DNA from: Saprospiraceae bacterium
GTDB taxonomy: Bacteria; Bacteroidota; Bacteroidia; Chitinophagales; Saprospiraceae
Assembly (NCBI GenBank): GCA_020630735.1
Contig: JAHDIP010000024.1
Coordinates: 1-43,753, forward strand
Reading direction: 5' to 3'
Length of the DNA stretch: 43,753 bases
Part shown: one piece after another, positions 26,383 to 34,955 of the stretch
Layout: each line of letters begins with the position of its first letter
Position numbering within the stretch: position 1 is the first letter of the stretch
The notes under the pieces: generated by a model
Database searches by the model: none
What the model saw: only the letters and a program-made list of their open reading frames with translations
Told to the model about the DNA's origin: nothing
Made by a program: the position numbers and the translations under genes

Positions 26383-26414
26383 TATGTTCCACGTGGAACA
26401 TCTAATTATATTTG
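26383..26414 (+). promoter_or_regulatory. Possible promoter of the second M1 peptidase gene, overlapping parS
   Basis: TATATTTG (26407-26414) is a full -7 match. Twenty nt upstream is TATG (26383-26386), one base off TTTG. The predicted leader to 26527 is about 105 nt. Bound ParB at 26385-26400 would cover the -33 region. Confidence 0.4.
26385..26400. promoter_or_regulatory. parS: parS ParB-binding site 2
   Basis: A second identical TGTTCCACGTGGAACA, centre-to-centre 47 bp from site 1. The palindrome extends to 18 bp. It overlaps the possible promoter of the downstream M1 peptidase gene. Confidence 0.9.
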
Positions 26415-26526
26415 AACAATTCTACACAAATACAGTTAAATAGAGGGTCTACAAGCAATTCGATAATAAAGAATTAGTATTTTTACAGTCTTTAAAATAA
26501 ACATTACGAAGAATAAAAACATAATC

Positions 26527-28860
26527 ATGAGTCTTAGAAAAGTATTACTCCTCATCTCCTTCATTATGGTAGGTATATGTGTACAAGGGCAAGATGAAAA
26601 CACGAATAAAAACAAGTTCCGTCAGCTTTATAATGAGCTTCCAACACCTAATGTATATAGAACAGCATCAGGAGCACCTGGTCACGAATATTGGCAACAA
26701 CAAGCGGATTATAAAATGGACCTTGAGCTAGATGATGATAAGCAACGCTTATATGGAGAAGAAACCATTACTTACTATAATAATTCTCCTGATATATTAA
26801 ACTATTTATGGTTACAGTTAGATCAAAATATGAGAGCTAAAGACTCTGATACATATAAAATAAGAACGAATAAGCTTTCTGATAAAATGAGCCTAAGACA
26901 ATTGAATAGCATAACACCCGAGTTTGATGGTGGATTCAAAATAGATCATGTAAAAGATGTAGACGGCAATGCAGTTCCTCATATAATCAATAAAACAATG
27001 ATGCGCATTGATATGCCTAATTCTTTAAAACCTGGTGAAAAATTTACTTTCAATATCAAATGGTGGTATAATATCAACAATAGAATGAAGATAGGAGGAC
27101 GTTCAGGTTATGAATATTTCGAAGAAGATGATAACTATCTATATACCATTGCACAGTTTTTCCCGAGAATGTGTGTTTATAATGAAGTAGAAGGATGGCA
27201 AAATAAACAGTTCTTAGGAAGAGGAGAATTTGCCTTGGCTTTTGGTGACTATGAAGTAAATCTCACAGTTCCTGCTGATCATGTTGTAGCTGCTTCTGGA
27301 GAACTTCAAAATCCTAAAGATGTATTGACTGAAAAACAGGAGAAACTATATGAAGAGGCAAAAACAGCAAAAGAACCTGTTATTATCGTTTCTCAAGACG
27401 ATGCAGAAAAAGCAGAAAAAAGTAAATCTAAGAAGAAAAAAACATGGACATTTAAAGCTGATAATGTAAGAGACTTTGCCTTTGCTAGTTCTCGTAAATT
27501 TATATGGGATGCTATGGGAGTAAAAATGAGCAATGGAGAAACAGTAATGGCAATGTCTTTATATCCAAAAGAAGGTAATCCGCTTTGGGAACAATATTCT
27601 ACTAAAGCAGTTGCTCATACATTAAAATGGTATTCGCACTATACCTTTGATTATCCTTATCCAATAGCTTGGTCTATTCATGCTAGATCTATCGGTATGG
27701 AGTATCCTATGATTTGTTTTAATTTTGGTCGCCCTGAAAAAGATGGTACTTATACCAAAAGAACCAAGTATGGAATGATCGGTGTAATTATTCATGAGGT
27801 AGGTCATAACTACTTTCCTATGATTGTCAATTCTGACGAACGCCAATGGACTTGGATGGACGAAGGCTTGAATACCTTTTTACAATTTTTATCGGAACAA
27901 GAATGGGAACGCAACTACCCTTCCAGACGTGGGCAAGCACACAAGATTGTTGACTACATGAAAGGCGATAAATCAAGAATATCTCCCATTATGACTAATT
28001 CTGAATCTATTCATCAGTTTGGAAATAACGCCTATGGAAAACCTGCTACTGCACTAAATATTTTGCGAGAAACTATTATGGGACGAGAGTTATTTGATTT
28101 TGCATTCAAAGAATATTCTAATCGATGGAAATTTAAACATCCTTCCCCCGCTGATTTTTTTAGAACAATGGAAGATGCATCTGGTGTCGATCTCGATTGG
28201 TTTTGGCGAGGTTGGTTTTTTACTAACGATCATGTTGATATTGCACTTGATGGTGTGAAATGGTTTAAGTTAGATTCTAAAAATCCTGATGTAGAATATG
28301 CGATACAACGAAAAGAAAGAGATGAAGCTCCAGTTAATATTACCGATATTAGAAATAAAGAAATGATTGCCCAAACACAAGATGAAATAGATCGTAGTTT
28401 AGTAGATTTTTATACAAAATATGATCCATTGGATGTGACAGTATTAGACAAAGAAAAATATAAAAAATATTATGACTCCCTTTCTGATGAAGAGAAAAAG
28501 GTGCTGAATGAAGGCAAGAATTTTTATGAATTATCTTTCAAAAATATTGGTGGTTTAGTTATGCCAATTATTTTAGAATTTCAGTATAAGGATGGATCAA
28601 AAGAGCTTCATCACATTCCAGCTGAAATTTGGAAAATTAACCAAGAAAGAGTAACGAAAATTTTTGCTACAAAAAAAGAAATAAAACAAATCGTACTTGA
28701 TCCATTTATCGAAACGGCTGATACAGATACTTCAAATAACTACTACCCTCCCAAACAAGAAATTAGTCGATTTGAAATATTCAAGCAAAATCGAAGAGGT
28801 GGAGAAAATCCAATGCAAAAAGCAAATAAAATGAAAAACAAAAAATCAGGTACAAATTAA
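26527..28860 (+). CDS. M1 family metallopeptidase, exported
   Basis: A 777-residue zinc peptidase of M1 type with a signal peptide (cleavage about VQG|QDE). GMEYPMICF replaces the GAMEN exopeptidase motif, as in a distinct Bacteroidota M1 branch. Zinc ligands are H423 and H427 of HEVGH and E446 of DEGLN, with E424 the base. The C-terminal part is beta-rich and ends in a basic Asn/Lys tail rather than a T9SS domain. It differs strongly from the lipoprotein M1 enzyme at 13.9 kb, so the two are not recent duplicates. It likely digests peptides in the periplasm. Confidence 0.93.
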   Translation: MSLRKVLLLISFIMVGICVQGQDENTNKNKFRQLYNELPTPNVYRTASGAPGHEYWQQQADYKMDLELDDDKQRLYGEETITYYNNSPDILNYLWLQLDQNMRAKDSDTYKIRTNKLSDKMSLRQLNSITPEFDGGFKIDHVKDVDGNAVPHIINKTMMRIDMPNSLKPGEKFTFNIKWWYNINNRMKIGGRSGYEYFEEDDNYLYTIAQFFPRMCVYNEVEGWQNKQFLGRGEFALAFGDYEVNLTVPADHVVAASGELQNPKDVLTEKQEKLYEEAKTAKEPVIIVSQDDAEKAEKSKSKKKKTWTFKADNVRDFAFASSRKFIWDAMGVKMSNGETVMAMSLYPKEGNPLWEQYSTKAVAHTLKWYSHYTFDYPYPIAWSIHARSIGMEYPMICFNFGRPEKDGTYTKRTKYGMIGVIIHEVGHNYFPMIVNSDERQWTWMDEGLNTFLQFLSEQEWERNYPSRRGQAHKIVDYMKGDKSRISPIMTNSESIHQFGNNAYGKPATALNILRETIMGRELFDFAFKEYSNRWKFKHPSPADFFRTMEDASGVDLDWFWRGWFFTNDHVDIALDGVKWFKLDSKNPDVEYAIQRKERDEAPVNITDIRNKEMIAQTQDEIDRSLVDFYTKYDPLDVTVLDKEKYKKYYDSLSDEEKKVLNEGKNFYELSFKNIGGLVMPIILEFQYKDGSKELHHIPAEIWKINQERVTKIFATKKEIKQIVLDPFIETADTDTSNNYYPPKQEISRFEIFKQNRRGGENPMQKANKMKNKKSGTN

Positions 28861-28898
28861 AATTAATTAAATATAAAATATATTAATTTGATTGGTAT

Positions 28899-28937
28899 AA
28901 AAATGGAGATTCGTCAGTAAGATGAATCTCCATTTTT
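28899..28937. terminator. Bidirectional terminator between M1 peptidase and alpha/beta hydrolase
   Basis: A perfect 14-bp stem (28899-28912 with 28924-28937), extendable by three more pairs to a 5-nt loop, with A/T runs on both sides, between convergent genes. Confidence 0.9.
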
Positions 28938-28954
28938 TATATAAGACTTTTTAT

Positions 28955-29737
28955 TTATGAGTTAGAAATGTTTTTAGCAGTGACTTCCCCCAAAAACATT
29001 TCGAGGATATTATTGAATTCACCTGGCTTCTCCATCATTGGTGCATGACCACATTCTTCGACTAAAACTAATTTTGATCCTTCAATCAATTCATTAAATT
29101 TTTCTCCTACAAAAGCTGGTGTCACGTTATCTTCCTTCCCCCAAATGAGAAGCGTAGGTGATTTGATCTGATGTAGCTTATCACCTAAATTATGTCGAAC
29201 TGCAGATTTAGCTGTAGCAATAATCCTTATCGCCTTATTACGATCATTAACAATATCATAGACTTCATCTACCAACTCCTTGGAAGCTACTTCTGGATTA
29301 AAAAAAGTTGCCTCTGTTTTCTGTTTAATAAAATCATAATCACCTCGACGGGGAAAAGTTGACCCCAAAGAATTTTCAAAAAGTCCTGAACTTCCAGTTA
29401 ATATCAGGGAATGTATTTTATCCGGATTAGCTAAGGCATATAATAATGTAATATGACCTCCTAGTGAATTTCCTAAAACATGAACCTTATTAAAACCTTT
29501 ATAGTTCACAAAATCAGCAACATGATCTACAAGACCATTTACAGATACATCACGAATAGGCAATTCAAAAATTGGTAACATAGGAACCACTACATTATAT
29601 TTTTTAGCAAAATGCTTTATAATGCCCTGAAAATTACTTAATGCCCCAAAAAGACCGTGGAGTAAAAGTAAGGTTTCACCCTCTCCTTCTGTTTCTAAGT
29701 ATATAAATTGCTCTTCTTCCTTCAGTTTATATTCCAT
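28955..29737 (-). CDS. Alpha/beta-fold hydrolase
   Basis: A 260-residue cytoplasmic alpha/beta hydrolase. The oxyanion segment is LLLLHGLFGALSNF, the nucleophile elbow GNSLGG (Ser91), the acid in WGKEDNVTPAF and the catalytic His in ECGHAPMMEKPGEF. It resembles the MhpC/BphD-type and esterase groups; the substrate cannot be assigned. It has its own promoter at 29791-29760 and is followed by the shared terminator. The upstream FAD monooxygenase is on the same strand 107 bp away; an aromatic-ring cleavage pairing is conceivable but not supported by other pathway genes. Confidence 0.88.
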   Translation of the reverse strand: MEYKLKEEEQFIYLETEGEGETLLLLHGLFGALSNFQGIIKHFAKKYNVVVPMLPIFELPIRDVSVNGLVDHVADFVNYKGFNKVHVLGNSLGGHITLLYALANPDKIHSLILTGSSGLFENSLGSTFPRRGDYDFIKQKTEATFFNPEVASKELVDEVYDIVNDRNKAIRIIATAKSAVRHNLGDKLHQIKSPTLLIWGKEDNVTPAFVGEKFNELIEGSKLVLVEECGHAPMMEKPGEFNNILEMFLGEVTAKNISNS

Positions 29738-29759
29738 TATTTACTATATGATTAAGATG

Positions 29760-29791
29760 CAAAGTTATGATTTTATTTCATTAGTGGCAAT
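29760..29791 (-). promoter_or_regulatory. Promoter of the alpha/beta hydrolase gene
   Basis: On the minus strand, ATTG (29791-29788), a 20-nt spacer and TAACTTTG (29767-29760). The ATG is at 29737, giving a short leader. Confidence 0.6.
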
Positions 29792-29844
29792 TTACATTAT
29801 TATCTATAATAATACCAAAAAAGAAGTCTATTTGTACCAGTTCA

Positions 29845-30972
29845 TTACAAATCATCAAGGTAGGATAAATTATAAATTTTTTGAAATTGTTTTTTACCAA
29901 TAGAAGACGGTATCATCTTAAATAAATTATTTCTTATAGCCATAATAAAAGGATTAGACCAATGTGCCATCTGCCCTATATTCCAAGAAGTATCCACTAC
30001 AAATTTAACTTTAGACATTCTGGCATCTTGAAATTGTTGAAAAGCCTTTTTAGTTAATGGATATTTCTGTAAAGCAGAAGCTAAAGCAAAACCATCTTCA
30101 ATAGCTTGGCAAGCACCTTGCCCCATATTAGGTGTGGCAGCATGAGCCGCATCTCCTAACAAACAAATATTTTCATTAGACCAATTATACTTAATAGGAT
30201 GAACATCTTTAATAAGATCTTCGTGAATAGTTGAAGGATTAGTAGCAGCAATTAAGTCTAAAACCAATTGATCAAAATTCGAAAACAATTTTTGTAGTGA
30301 TTTAGTTTTATCACCAGATAACTCAACACAATTACTATGAACAGCATACCAATAGACTTTATCAGTATCAAAAGATACAAAACCAAATCGTGCCTCTCCT
30401 CCCCAAGCTTCAGTTAGTTGCTGTTGAAACCTTGAAGGCAAATCAAAATTACAAGTTCCTCTCCAACAGGTTTGTCCAGAATTTCTCAAAGCAATTCGCG
30501 AATTAAATTGTTGGCGTACACGAGAATGTATACCATCAGCGCCAATCAAAAAATCACTAATTGTTTTTGTTCCATCTTTAAAAAAAGAAGTGACTTTGCC
30601 ATTACTGATATCATATTTCAAAAATTCTTTTCCTAAGTGTAGTTTTCCACTATCAATGTTGGTAACTAGAATATCTTGTAAAATTGCCCGATGAATGCAA
30701 ATCGTTAGTCCTTCATTTTCAACTTCTTGGATAACATGTAAAGATCTGTTTGTAATCGTATTCTTTGTAAGTTGCTTTCCCTTCGCTTTTAGTTTTTCAC
30801 TCAATCCTAAACGTTCAAATATCGCCATTGCGTTTTTGGCCAATATGATACCAGCTCCCACGGCTTTTAGTTCTCCAACTGACTCGTAAACTTCAGCATC
30901 AACTCCATAATGAGCTAAAGCAACTGCTGTTGTCAAGCCTCCAATACCACCACCAATAATAGAATATATCAT
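29845..30972 (-). CDS. FAD-dependent aromatic-type monooxygenase
   Basis: A 375-residue class A flavoprotein monooxygenase (UbiH / salicylate-hydroxylase / TetX superfamily). The N-terminal dinucleotide motif is IGGGIGGLTTAVAL, the middle DG motif LIGADGIHSRVRQQF, and the FAD-ribityl motif LLGDAAHAATPNMGQGACQAIED. Such enzymes hydroxylate or epoxidise small aromatic or isoprenoid substrates using NAD(P)H and oxygen; the substrate here is unknown. It lies between ctaA and the alpha/beta hydrolase on the same strand. No export signal is present. Confidence 0.9.
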   Translation of the reverse strand: MIYSIIGGGIGGLTTAVALAHYGVDAEVYESVGELKAVGAGIILAKNAMAIFERLGLSEKLKAKGKQLTKNTITNRSLHVIQEVENEGLTICIHRAILQDILVTNIDSGKLHLGKEFLKYDISNGKVTSFFKDGTKTISDFLIGADGIHSRVRQQFNSRIALRNSGQTCWRGTCNFDLPSRFQQQLTEAWGGEARFGFVSFDTDKVYWYAVHSNCVELSGDKTKSLQKLFSNFDQLVLDLIAATNPSTIHEDLIKDVHPIKYNWSNENICLLGDAAHAATPNMGQGACQAIEDGFALASALQKYPLTKKAFQQFQDARMSKVKFVVDTSWNIGQMAHWSNPFIMAIRNNLFKMIPSSIGKKQFQKIYNLSYLDDL

Positions 30973-31060
30973 AACAATTATGTGGATTTTTTATATAAAA
31001 CTCTAATCAAATACAATAAAAACAGATATTATTAACATAGTTACCAACAGTTGTTAATAA

Positions 31061-32137
31061 CTACTGTTTTGACAATTGGTAGTTATTCAACAGGGCAATT
31101 GTTAATAACAATAATGCACAGCCTTGATGAAGTACACCGAAGCCAACAGGTATGGTTCCAATGCTGTTAAGTAGTGTGAATATCCCTAATAAAACCTGTA
31201 TTATCAACAGACTTATTAACAATATTGATATATTTCTATAAATAGTGTTATTTTTAACTTTAATTGCAACTGTGAAATACCATAATATAATGATTGTCAA
31301 TATATACGCTGTTGTACGGTGAAGAAATTGTATAAGTGCAGGCATGAATGCTTTAGTATCATAATTGATCACATTATTCACGTTCCATTCACTAATGTGG
31401 AAAATTATGTTAGGAACGTACTCATTATTCATATCTGGCCAAGTAGGAAAAAATAGTGCTGCCTTCATTCCAGACATAATACCACCAAGTATTATTTGAA
31501 TTACTAACAATCCTGTTATTACTTTTCCCCACCGTTTTAACCTATTATTGTGGATAACTTTAGGATTTGGTTGAATAACTTTAAATGTTGTCCAAAGCAG
31601 ATAACTGTAGAGCAAAAAAGCTAAAGATAAATGAATCGTTAACTTATACGCATTAACCCAAGGACGTTGATTTAAACCACTAGCCACCATTATCCAACCA
31701 AAAGAAGCAACTAACATCGCTATGAGTATAACTACACCCAAATTCTTCATTAAAGAAGTAGAAAGCATTCCTCTGCCCCAAAAAATCAAAAAGGGTATCA
31801 GGAATACAAAGCCCATAGTACGAGCCCATAAGCGGTGAATATACTCCCAGAAATAAATAAATTTAAATTCTGACAGACTCATTCCCTTATTAATTTTATT
31901 GTATTGAGGCGTAACTTTATACAGATCGAATGCTTCTTCCCATTGTTCAGCACCTATTGGTGGTATGGTTCCTGTTACAATTTCCCATTTCGTTATAGAT
32001 AAGCCAGAGCCTGTAAGCCTTGTTATTCCTCCAACTATAACCTGAATGAATATCATAAAAAGTCCAATCATCAACCAGACTTTAACAATAGAAGCTATTG
32101 GATTTCCCTTTTGATCTAAAGCAGCAGTAGTACTCAT
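31061..32137 (-). CDS. ctaA: Heme A synthase (COX15/CtaA)
   Basis: A 358-residue inner-membrane protein with about eight transmembrane segments that oxidises heme O to heme A for cytochrome c oxidase. Characteristic motifs are GGITRLTGSGLSITKWEIVTG, the heme-ligand regions EYIHRLWAR and HLSLAFLL, and in the second half QFLHRTTAYI and GVLHQGCALLLL. Length matches the Gram-negative and mitochondrial type. It implies an aerobic aa3-type oxidase. No ctaB or cox genes adjoin. A -7 element TATTTTTG lies 36 bp upstream. Confidence 0.96.
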   Translation of the reverse strand: MSTTAALDQKGNPIASIVKVWLMIGLFMIFIQVIVGGITRLTGSGLSITKWEIVTGTIPPIGAEQWEEAFDLYKVTPQYNKINKGMSLSEFKFIYFWEYIHRLWARTMGFVFLIPFLIFWGRGMLSTSLMKNLGVVILIAMLVASFGWIMVASGLNQRPWVNAYKLTIHLSLAFLLYSYLLWTTFKVIQPNPKVIHNNRLKRWGKVITGLLVIQIILGGIMSGMKAALFFPTWPDMNNEYVPNIIFHISEWNVNNVINYDTKAFMPALIQFLHRTTAYILTIIILWYFTVAIKVKNNTIYRNISILLISLLIIQVLLGIFTLLNSIGTIPVGFGVLHQGCALLLLTIALLNNYQLSKQ

Positions 32138-32698
32138 AAGATGTTGTTCTAGTTAAAAAATTAAAGTCAGAACAAAAATAAAAGCTTTAAGCCAAATAAA
32201 AGTTATACACTTAACATTGTGGTTATTAATAATAATATTAAATAAATAAAAAAAAGCTTATCATCATCAGTAGTGTTAGTTTGTAGAAAATTTTATTGCC
32301 TATTATTATGAAAAGTAGTTTTAGTGATAAATAGAAGTTAAACCAACAGCTAATAAACACTTTAAAATACTGATATTCATGTTTTTGTGGAGATATAAAC
32401 AAACTGTTGATAAGTTATTAATAGTATAACTTTAGTGAAAATTAAAAATGAAAACTCTAAAATAATGTAGATAAGTAGGTCTTACACCAACAATTTTAGC
32501 CAGAAAGATAATCTAGTTATATATTAAAATTTTAGATTGTTTAGAAATGTTGATAAATAGGCCTGTTATACACTAGTTTTGCACAAATTGATGCTAATAA
32601 CTCTTCGATTTGTCAATATAGTCTACTATCTTTAAGAATCATTGCCGATTTATTTGAATGACAAAATATTCTATTGAGAAAATAAAAATAATCCAAAT
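32138..32698. other. 561-bp AT-rich gene-free gap with DnaA-box-like 9-mers
   Basis: This is the largest gene-free stretch in the window, between divergent ctaA and the YedK gene. No credible ORF or structured RNA is visible. It contains TTATCAACA twice on the minus strand (32405-32413, 32548-32556) and TTATACACT twice on the plus strand (32203-32211, 32566-32574), all resembling the DnaA box TTATCCACA. A perfect box lies nearby inside ctaA (31549-31557, minus strand). It could be a replication-origin-like region or simply AT-rich regulatory DNA. Confidence 0.3.
32173..32180 (-). promoter_or_regulatory. -7 promoter element of ctaA
   Basis: On the minus strand this reads TATTTTTG, a full TAnnTTTG match 36 nt before the ctaA ATG. 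No TTTG lies at the usual distance. Confidence 0.4.
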
Positions 32699-33376
32699 AT
32701 GTGCGGTCGTTTTTCATTTAATATTCCAAAAGAAGAGGTAGAGCAGCAATTTGATGTAGTACTAAACCAAAATTTGAGAGAAAGCTATAATATTGCTCCA
32801 ACTCAACATGCTTATGTTATTACAAATGAAAATATTCAAAAATTGCAATATATTACCTGGGGACTTATTCCTTATTGGTCGAATGATGGTAAAAACACAG
32901 GAAGGTTAATAAATGCTAGAAAAGAAGGCATTGGTGGAAAACCATCTTTTCGAATACCTATTCGAAAAAGACGTTGTATAGTTTTGGCAGATAGTTTTTA
33001 TGAATGGCGAAGACAAGGCGTTGAAAAGATACCTTATAGAATAAGTCTTAAAAGTGGAGAAGCATTGGCAATGGCAGGAGTCTGGGATGTTTGGTTTAAG
33101 AATGATTATGCCATTAAGAGTTTTTCGATTATTACCACTCCAGCTAATAAAGAGATGGAAAGTGTACATAATAGAATGCCTGTACTTTTTACCGAAAAAG
33201 AATTACGAACTAAATGGCTTTCTGATATTGATCTTGCAACAACTCAAGCTATGCTCCGAACTGCAGAAGATGATATTTTGAATATTTATAGAATTTCTCA
33301 AAAATTAAACTCTCCGAAAAATAATATGGCTGAATTGCATCAAGAAGTTGCAGAACCTCCTACTTTATTTGATTAA
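32699..33376 (+). CDS. SOS response-associated peptidase (YedK/HMCES)
   Basis: A 225-residue SRAP-domain protein that forms a thiazolidine DNA-protein crosslink with abasic sites in single-stranded DNA through its N-terminal cysteine. Cys2 follows the initiator Met (MCGRFSF), which must be removed. Other active-site segments are YNIAPTQ, RLINARKEGI, the Glu of DSFYEWRR and the His of VHNRMPVLF. Length is normal. It ends in a strong shared terminator. No other SOS gene is adjacent, though recA lies 31 kb away in the window. Confidence 0.95.
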   Translation: MCGRFSFNIPKEEVEQQFDVVLNQNLRESYNIAPTQHAYVITNENIQKLQYITWGLIPYWSNDGKNTGRLINARKEGIGGKPSFRIPIRKRRCIVLADSFYEWRRQGVEKIPYRISLKSGEALAMAGVWDVWFKNDYAIKSFSIITTPANKEMESVHNRMPVLFTEKELRTKWLSDIDLATTQAMLRTAEDDILNIYRISQKLNSPKNNMAELHQEVAEPPTLFD

Positions 33377-33388
33377 TATTACTAGTAC

Positions 33389-33426
33389 AAAATGGGCTAT
33401 CTCTTAAAACCGAGATAGCCCATTTT
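33389..33426. terminator. Bidirectional terminator between YedK and hydroxyproline dehydratase genes
   Basis: A perfect 15-bp stem (33389-33403 with 33412-33426), an 8-nt loop and A/T tails, between convergent genes. Confidence 0.9.
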
Positions 33427-33440
33427 CAATTCTTGATCTT

Positions 33441-34499
33441 TTATCGTAAAAAGAAACCGTACTTAAAAGGATCATCTGGATCAATTACAAATTCGTTTTG
33501 ACCTATAATATGTGCCGTACCTTCTACTTGTGGAATGACAGCTTCGAATGGACCGTATTGTTCTGTACGTACCACCGACCCTTTAAAAACAGAACCAGTA
33601 ATACTTTCAACTGTCATGCTTTCGCCTATCGTTATTTCATTTCGTTTGTAGTGGATCGGCAATCGACCAGATACGCCCGATCCTGTCGGACAACGATCAA
33701 CTTCTCCTTCGGCAAAGATGCACACATTTCGACTATCGATTCCGTTTGATATTGGACCGCCTATAAAGATAGTACCATACAAGAAACTTAAATCCTTTTC
33801 GAATGGGTGTTTTACTAGTTTACTCGTTTTTATGACGGCTCGTTTGATGTCCATTCCTTTTTGGATCAGTACATTATAATTTTCAGGTATTAAATCCAGT
33901 CTTAGTTTAGTAGCATCTACATAGGCATAAAAAGCACCGCCATAAGCTAAATCATAGATTACTGTTCCCAAACCTTCGACCTCGACTGTTTGATCTAGGG
34001 CAACTACAAAAGAAGGTACACAATGAAAATATACGCCTTCTACTTTACCGTTTTTCACTTTAGCAAAGGAGGTAATCCTACCACAAGGAGCATCTATTTT
34101 TAGTTGATTTTCGCCTTCCTTAACATCAATCCAATTCATTTCTATAGCCAAAGTTGTAATTGCAATAATCGCATGACCACACATGGTACTGTAGCCTTCG
34201 TTATGTAAGAATAGGATTCCAAAATCACCTTTATCATCATTTGGCGGAAGCAAAATACAGCCATACATATCGGCATGTCCTCTAGGCTCATGCATAAGGG
34301 CAGTACGTAAATAGTCGTAATTATCTCGCATATAGTTTCGATAATCTAAAACATTATTACCTTTTAGTTCAGGTAAACCGTCAATAATAACTCGAAGTGG
34401 CTCACCTCCTGTATGCATATCTATTGTTTTGATTTTGAGCCAATGGTTGGGTGTTTTCCAGTATTTTGCAGCTTGGATGTTTGAGTAAGTAGATGGCAT
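33441..34499 (-). CDS. Trans-3-hydroxy-L-proline dehydratase (proline racemase family)
   Basis: A 352-residue member of the proline racemase superfamily. The first catalytic cysteine is present (Cys107 in GYSTMCGHAII). At the second site, racemases and 4-hydroxyproline epimerases have Cys-Gly-Thr-Gly, whereas here the motif reads DRCPTGSG with Thr272 at the second catalytic position. A Cys/Thr pair is the signature of trans-3-hydroxy-L-proline dehydratase, which makes pyrroline-2-carboxylate, so dehydration rather than racemisation is expected. No ketimine reductase or proline transporter is adjacent. The start at 34499 gives the family-typical KTIDMHTGGEPLRV near residue 25. Confidence 0.85.
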   Translation of the reverse strand: MPSTYSNIQAAKYWKTPNHWLKIKTIDMHTGGEPLRVIIDGLPELKGNNVLDYRNYMRDNYDYLRTALMHEPRGHADMYGCILLPPNDDKGDFGILFLHNEGYSTMCGHAIIAITTLAIEMNWIDVKEGENQLKIDAPCGRITSFAKVKNGKVEGVYFHCVPSFVVALDQTVEVEGLGTVIYDLAYGGAFYAYVDATKLRLDLIPENYNVLIQKGMDIKRAVIKTSKLVKHPFEKDLSFLYGTIFIGGPISNGIDSRNVCIFAEGEVDRCPTGSGVSGRLPIHYKRNEITIGESMTVESITGSVFKGSVVRTEQYGPFEAVIPQVEGTAHIIGQNEFVIDPDDPFKYGFFLR

Positions 34500-34639
34500 T
34501 TGGTCGATTTTACTAGGTAAACAGGTCTAATTTAATTCAAATTAGTAAGTCTCCTAGATATTACCAAAATAAAACATCTTTTTAGATAAAGAGTAGGTTT
34601 AAAGTCTATTCCTTTGATCTTTTTGTATTTTTGTTTTTC

Positions 34640-34672
34640 TTTGCAGAATAATCCGAAAGGATAATATATTTG
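34640..34672 (+). promoter_or_regulatory. Promoter of the small membrane ORF
   Basis: TTTG (34640-34643), a 21-nt spacer and TATATTTG (34665-34672), a full consensus match. The ATG of the 42-residue ORF is 30 nt further on. A second -7-like TATTTTTG at 34626-34633 has no -33 partner. Confidence 0.65.
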
Positions 34673-34702
34673 ACTTTATTTTTTCATCTAAATAGTCTCG
34701 AA

Positions 34703-34831
34703 ATGTCTGATCACGGTGATATGAATTATGGTAGTAAAGGGTTTTGCTTGCTTTACTTTTTTGTAGCTTTCTTTTTGCTCATTATTACCATTCTCTATGT
34801 TTATAACTACAATTTTACACTTGATTTTTAG
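34703..34831 (+). CDS. 42-residue single-pass membrane protein (small ORF)
   Basis: An ATG at 34703 opens a 42-codon frame to TAG at 34829. It begins MSDHGDMNYGSKG, a polar segment, then one hydrophobic helix (about residues 14-34: FCLLYFFVAFFLLIITILYVY) and a short NYNFTLDF tail. It is plausible because a full-consensus promoter lies 30 nt upstream and a terminator 62 nt downstream, and it occupies an otherwise empty 456-bp gap (34500-34955). I recognise no family. Function unknown; probably an inner-membrane micropeptide. Confidence 0.55.
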   Translation: MSDHGDMNYGSKGFCLLYFFVAFFLLIITILYVYNYNFTLDF

Positions 34832-34892
34832 GATTTCCCAAAACTCTAGTCTAAATCTATAAAAGCTTTTTCAAAGGTAACAAGTAAAAAAA

Positions 34893-34926
34893 CAAAAGCC
34901 TCCTAGCTCATGCTGAGAGGCTTTTG
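34893..34926. terminator. Bidirectional terminator between small ORF and DUF2807 gene
   Basis: A 10-bp stem (34893-34902 with 34917-34926) enclosing a smaller AGC/GCT pairing, with A-rich and T-rich flanks, between convergent units. Confidence 0.8.
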
Positions 34927-34955
34927 CGACTATTTATTCACACGTTTACATTTTT

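Noticed and set aside
26335-26400. Paired palindromes as a transposon end or CRISPR-like repeat
   Set aside because: Only two copies in the spacer, no target-site duplication, no transposase or cas gene; sequence and symmetry match parS.
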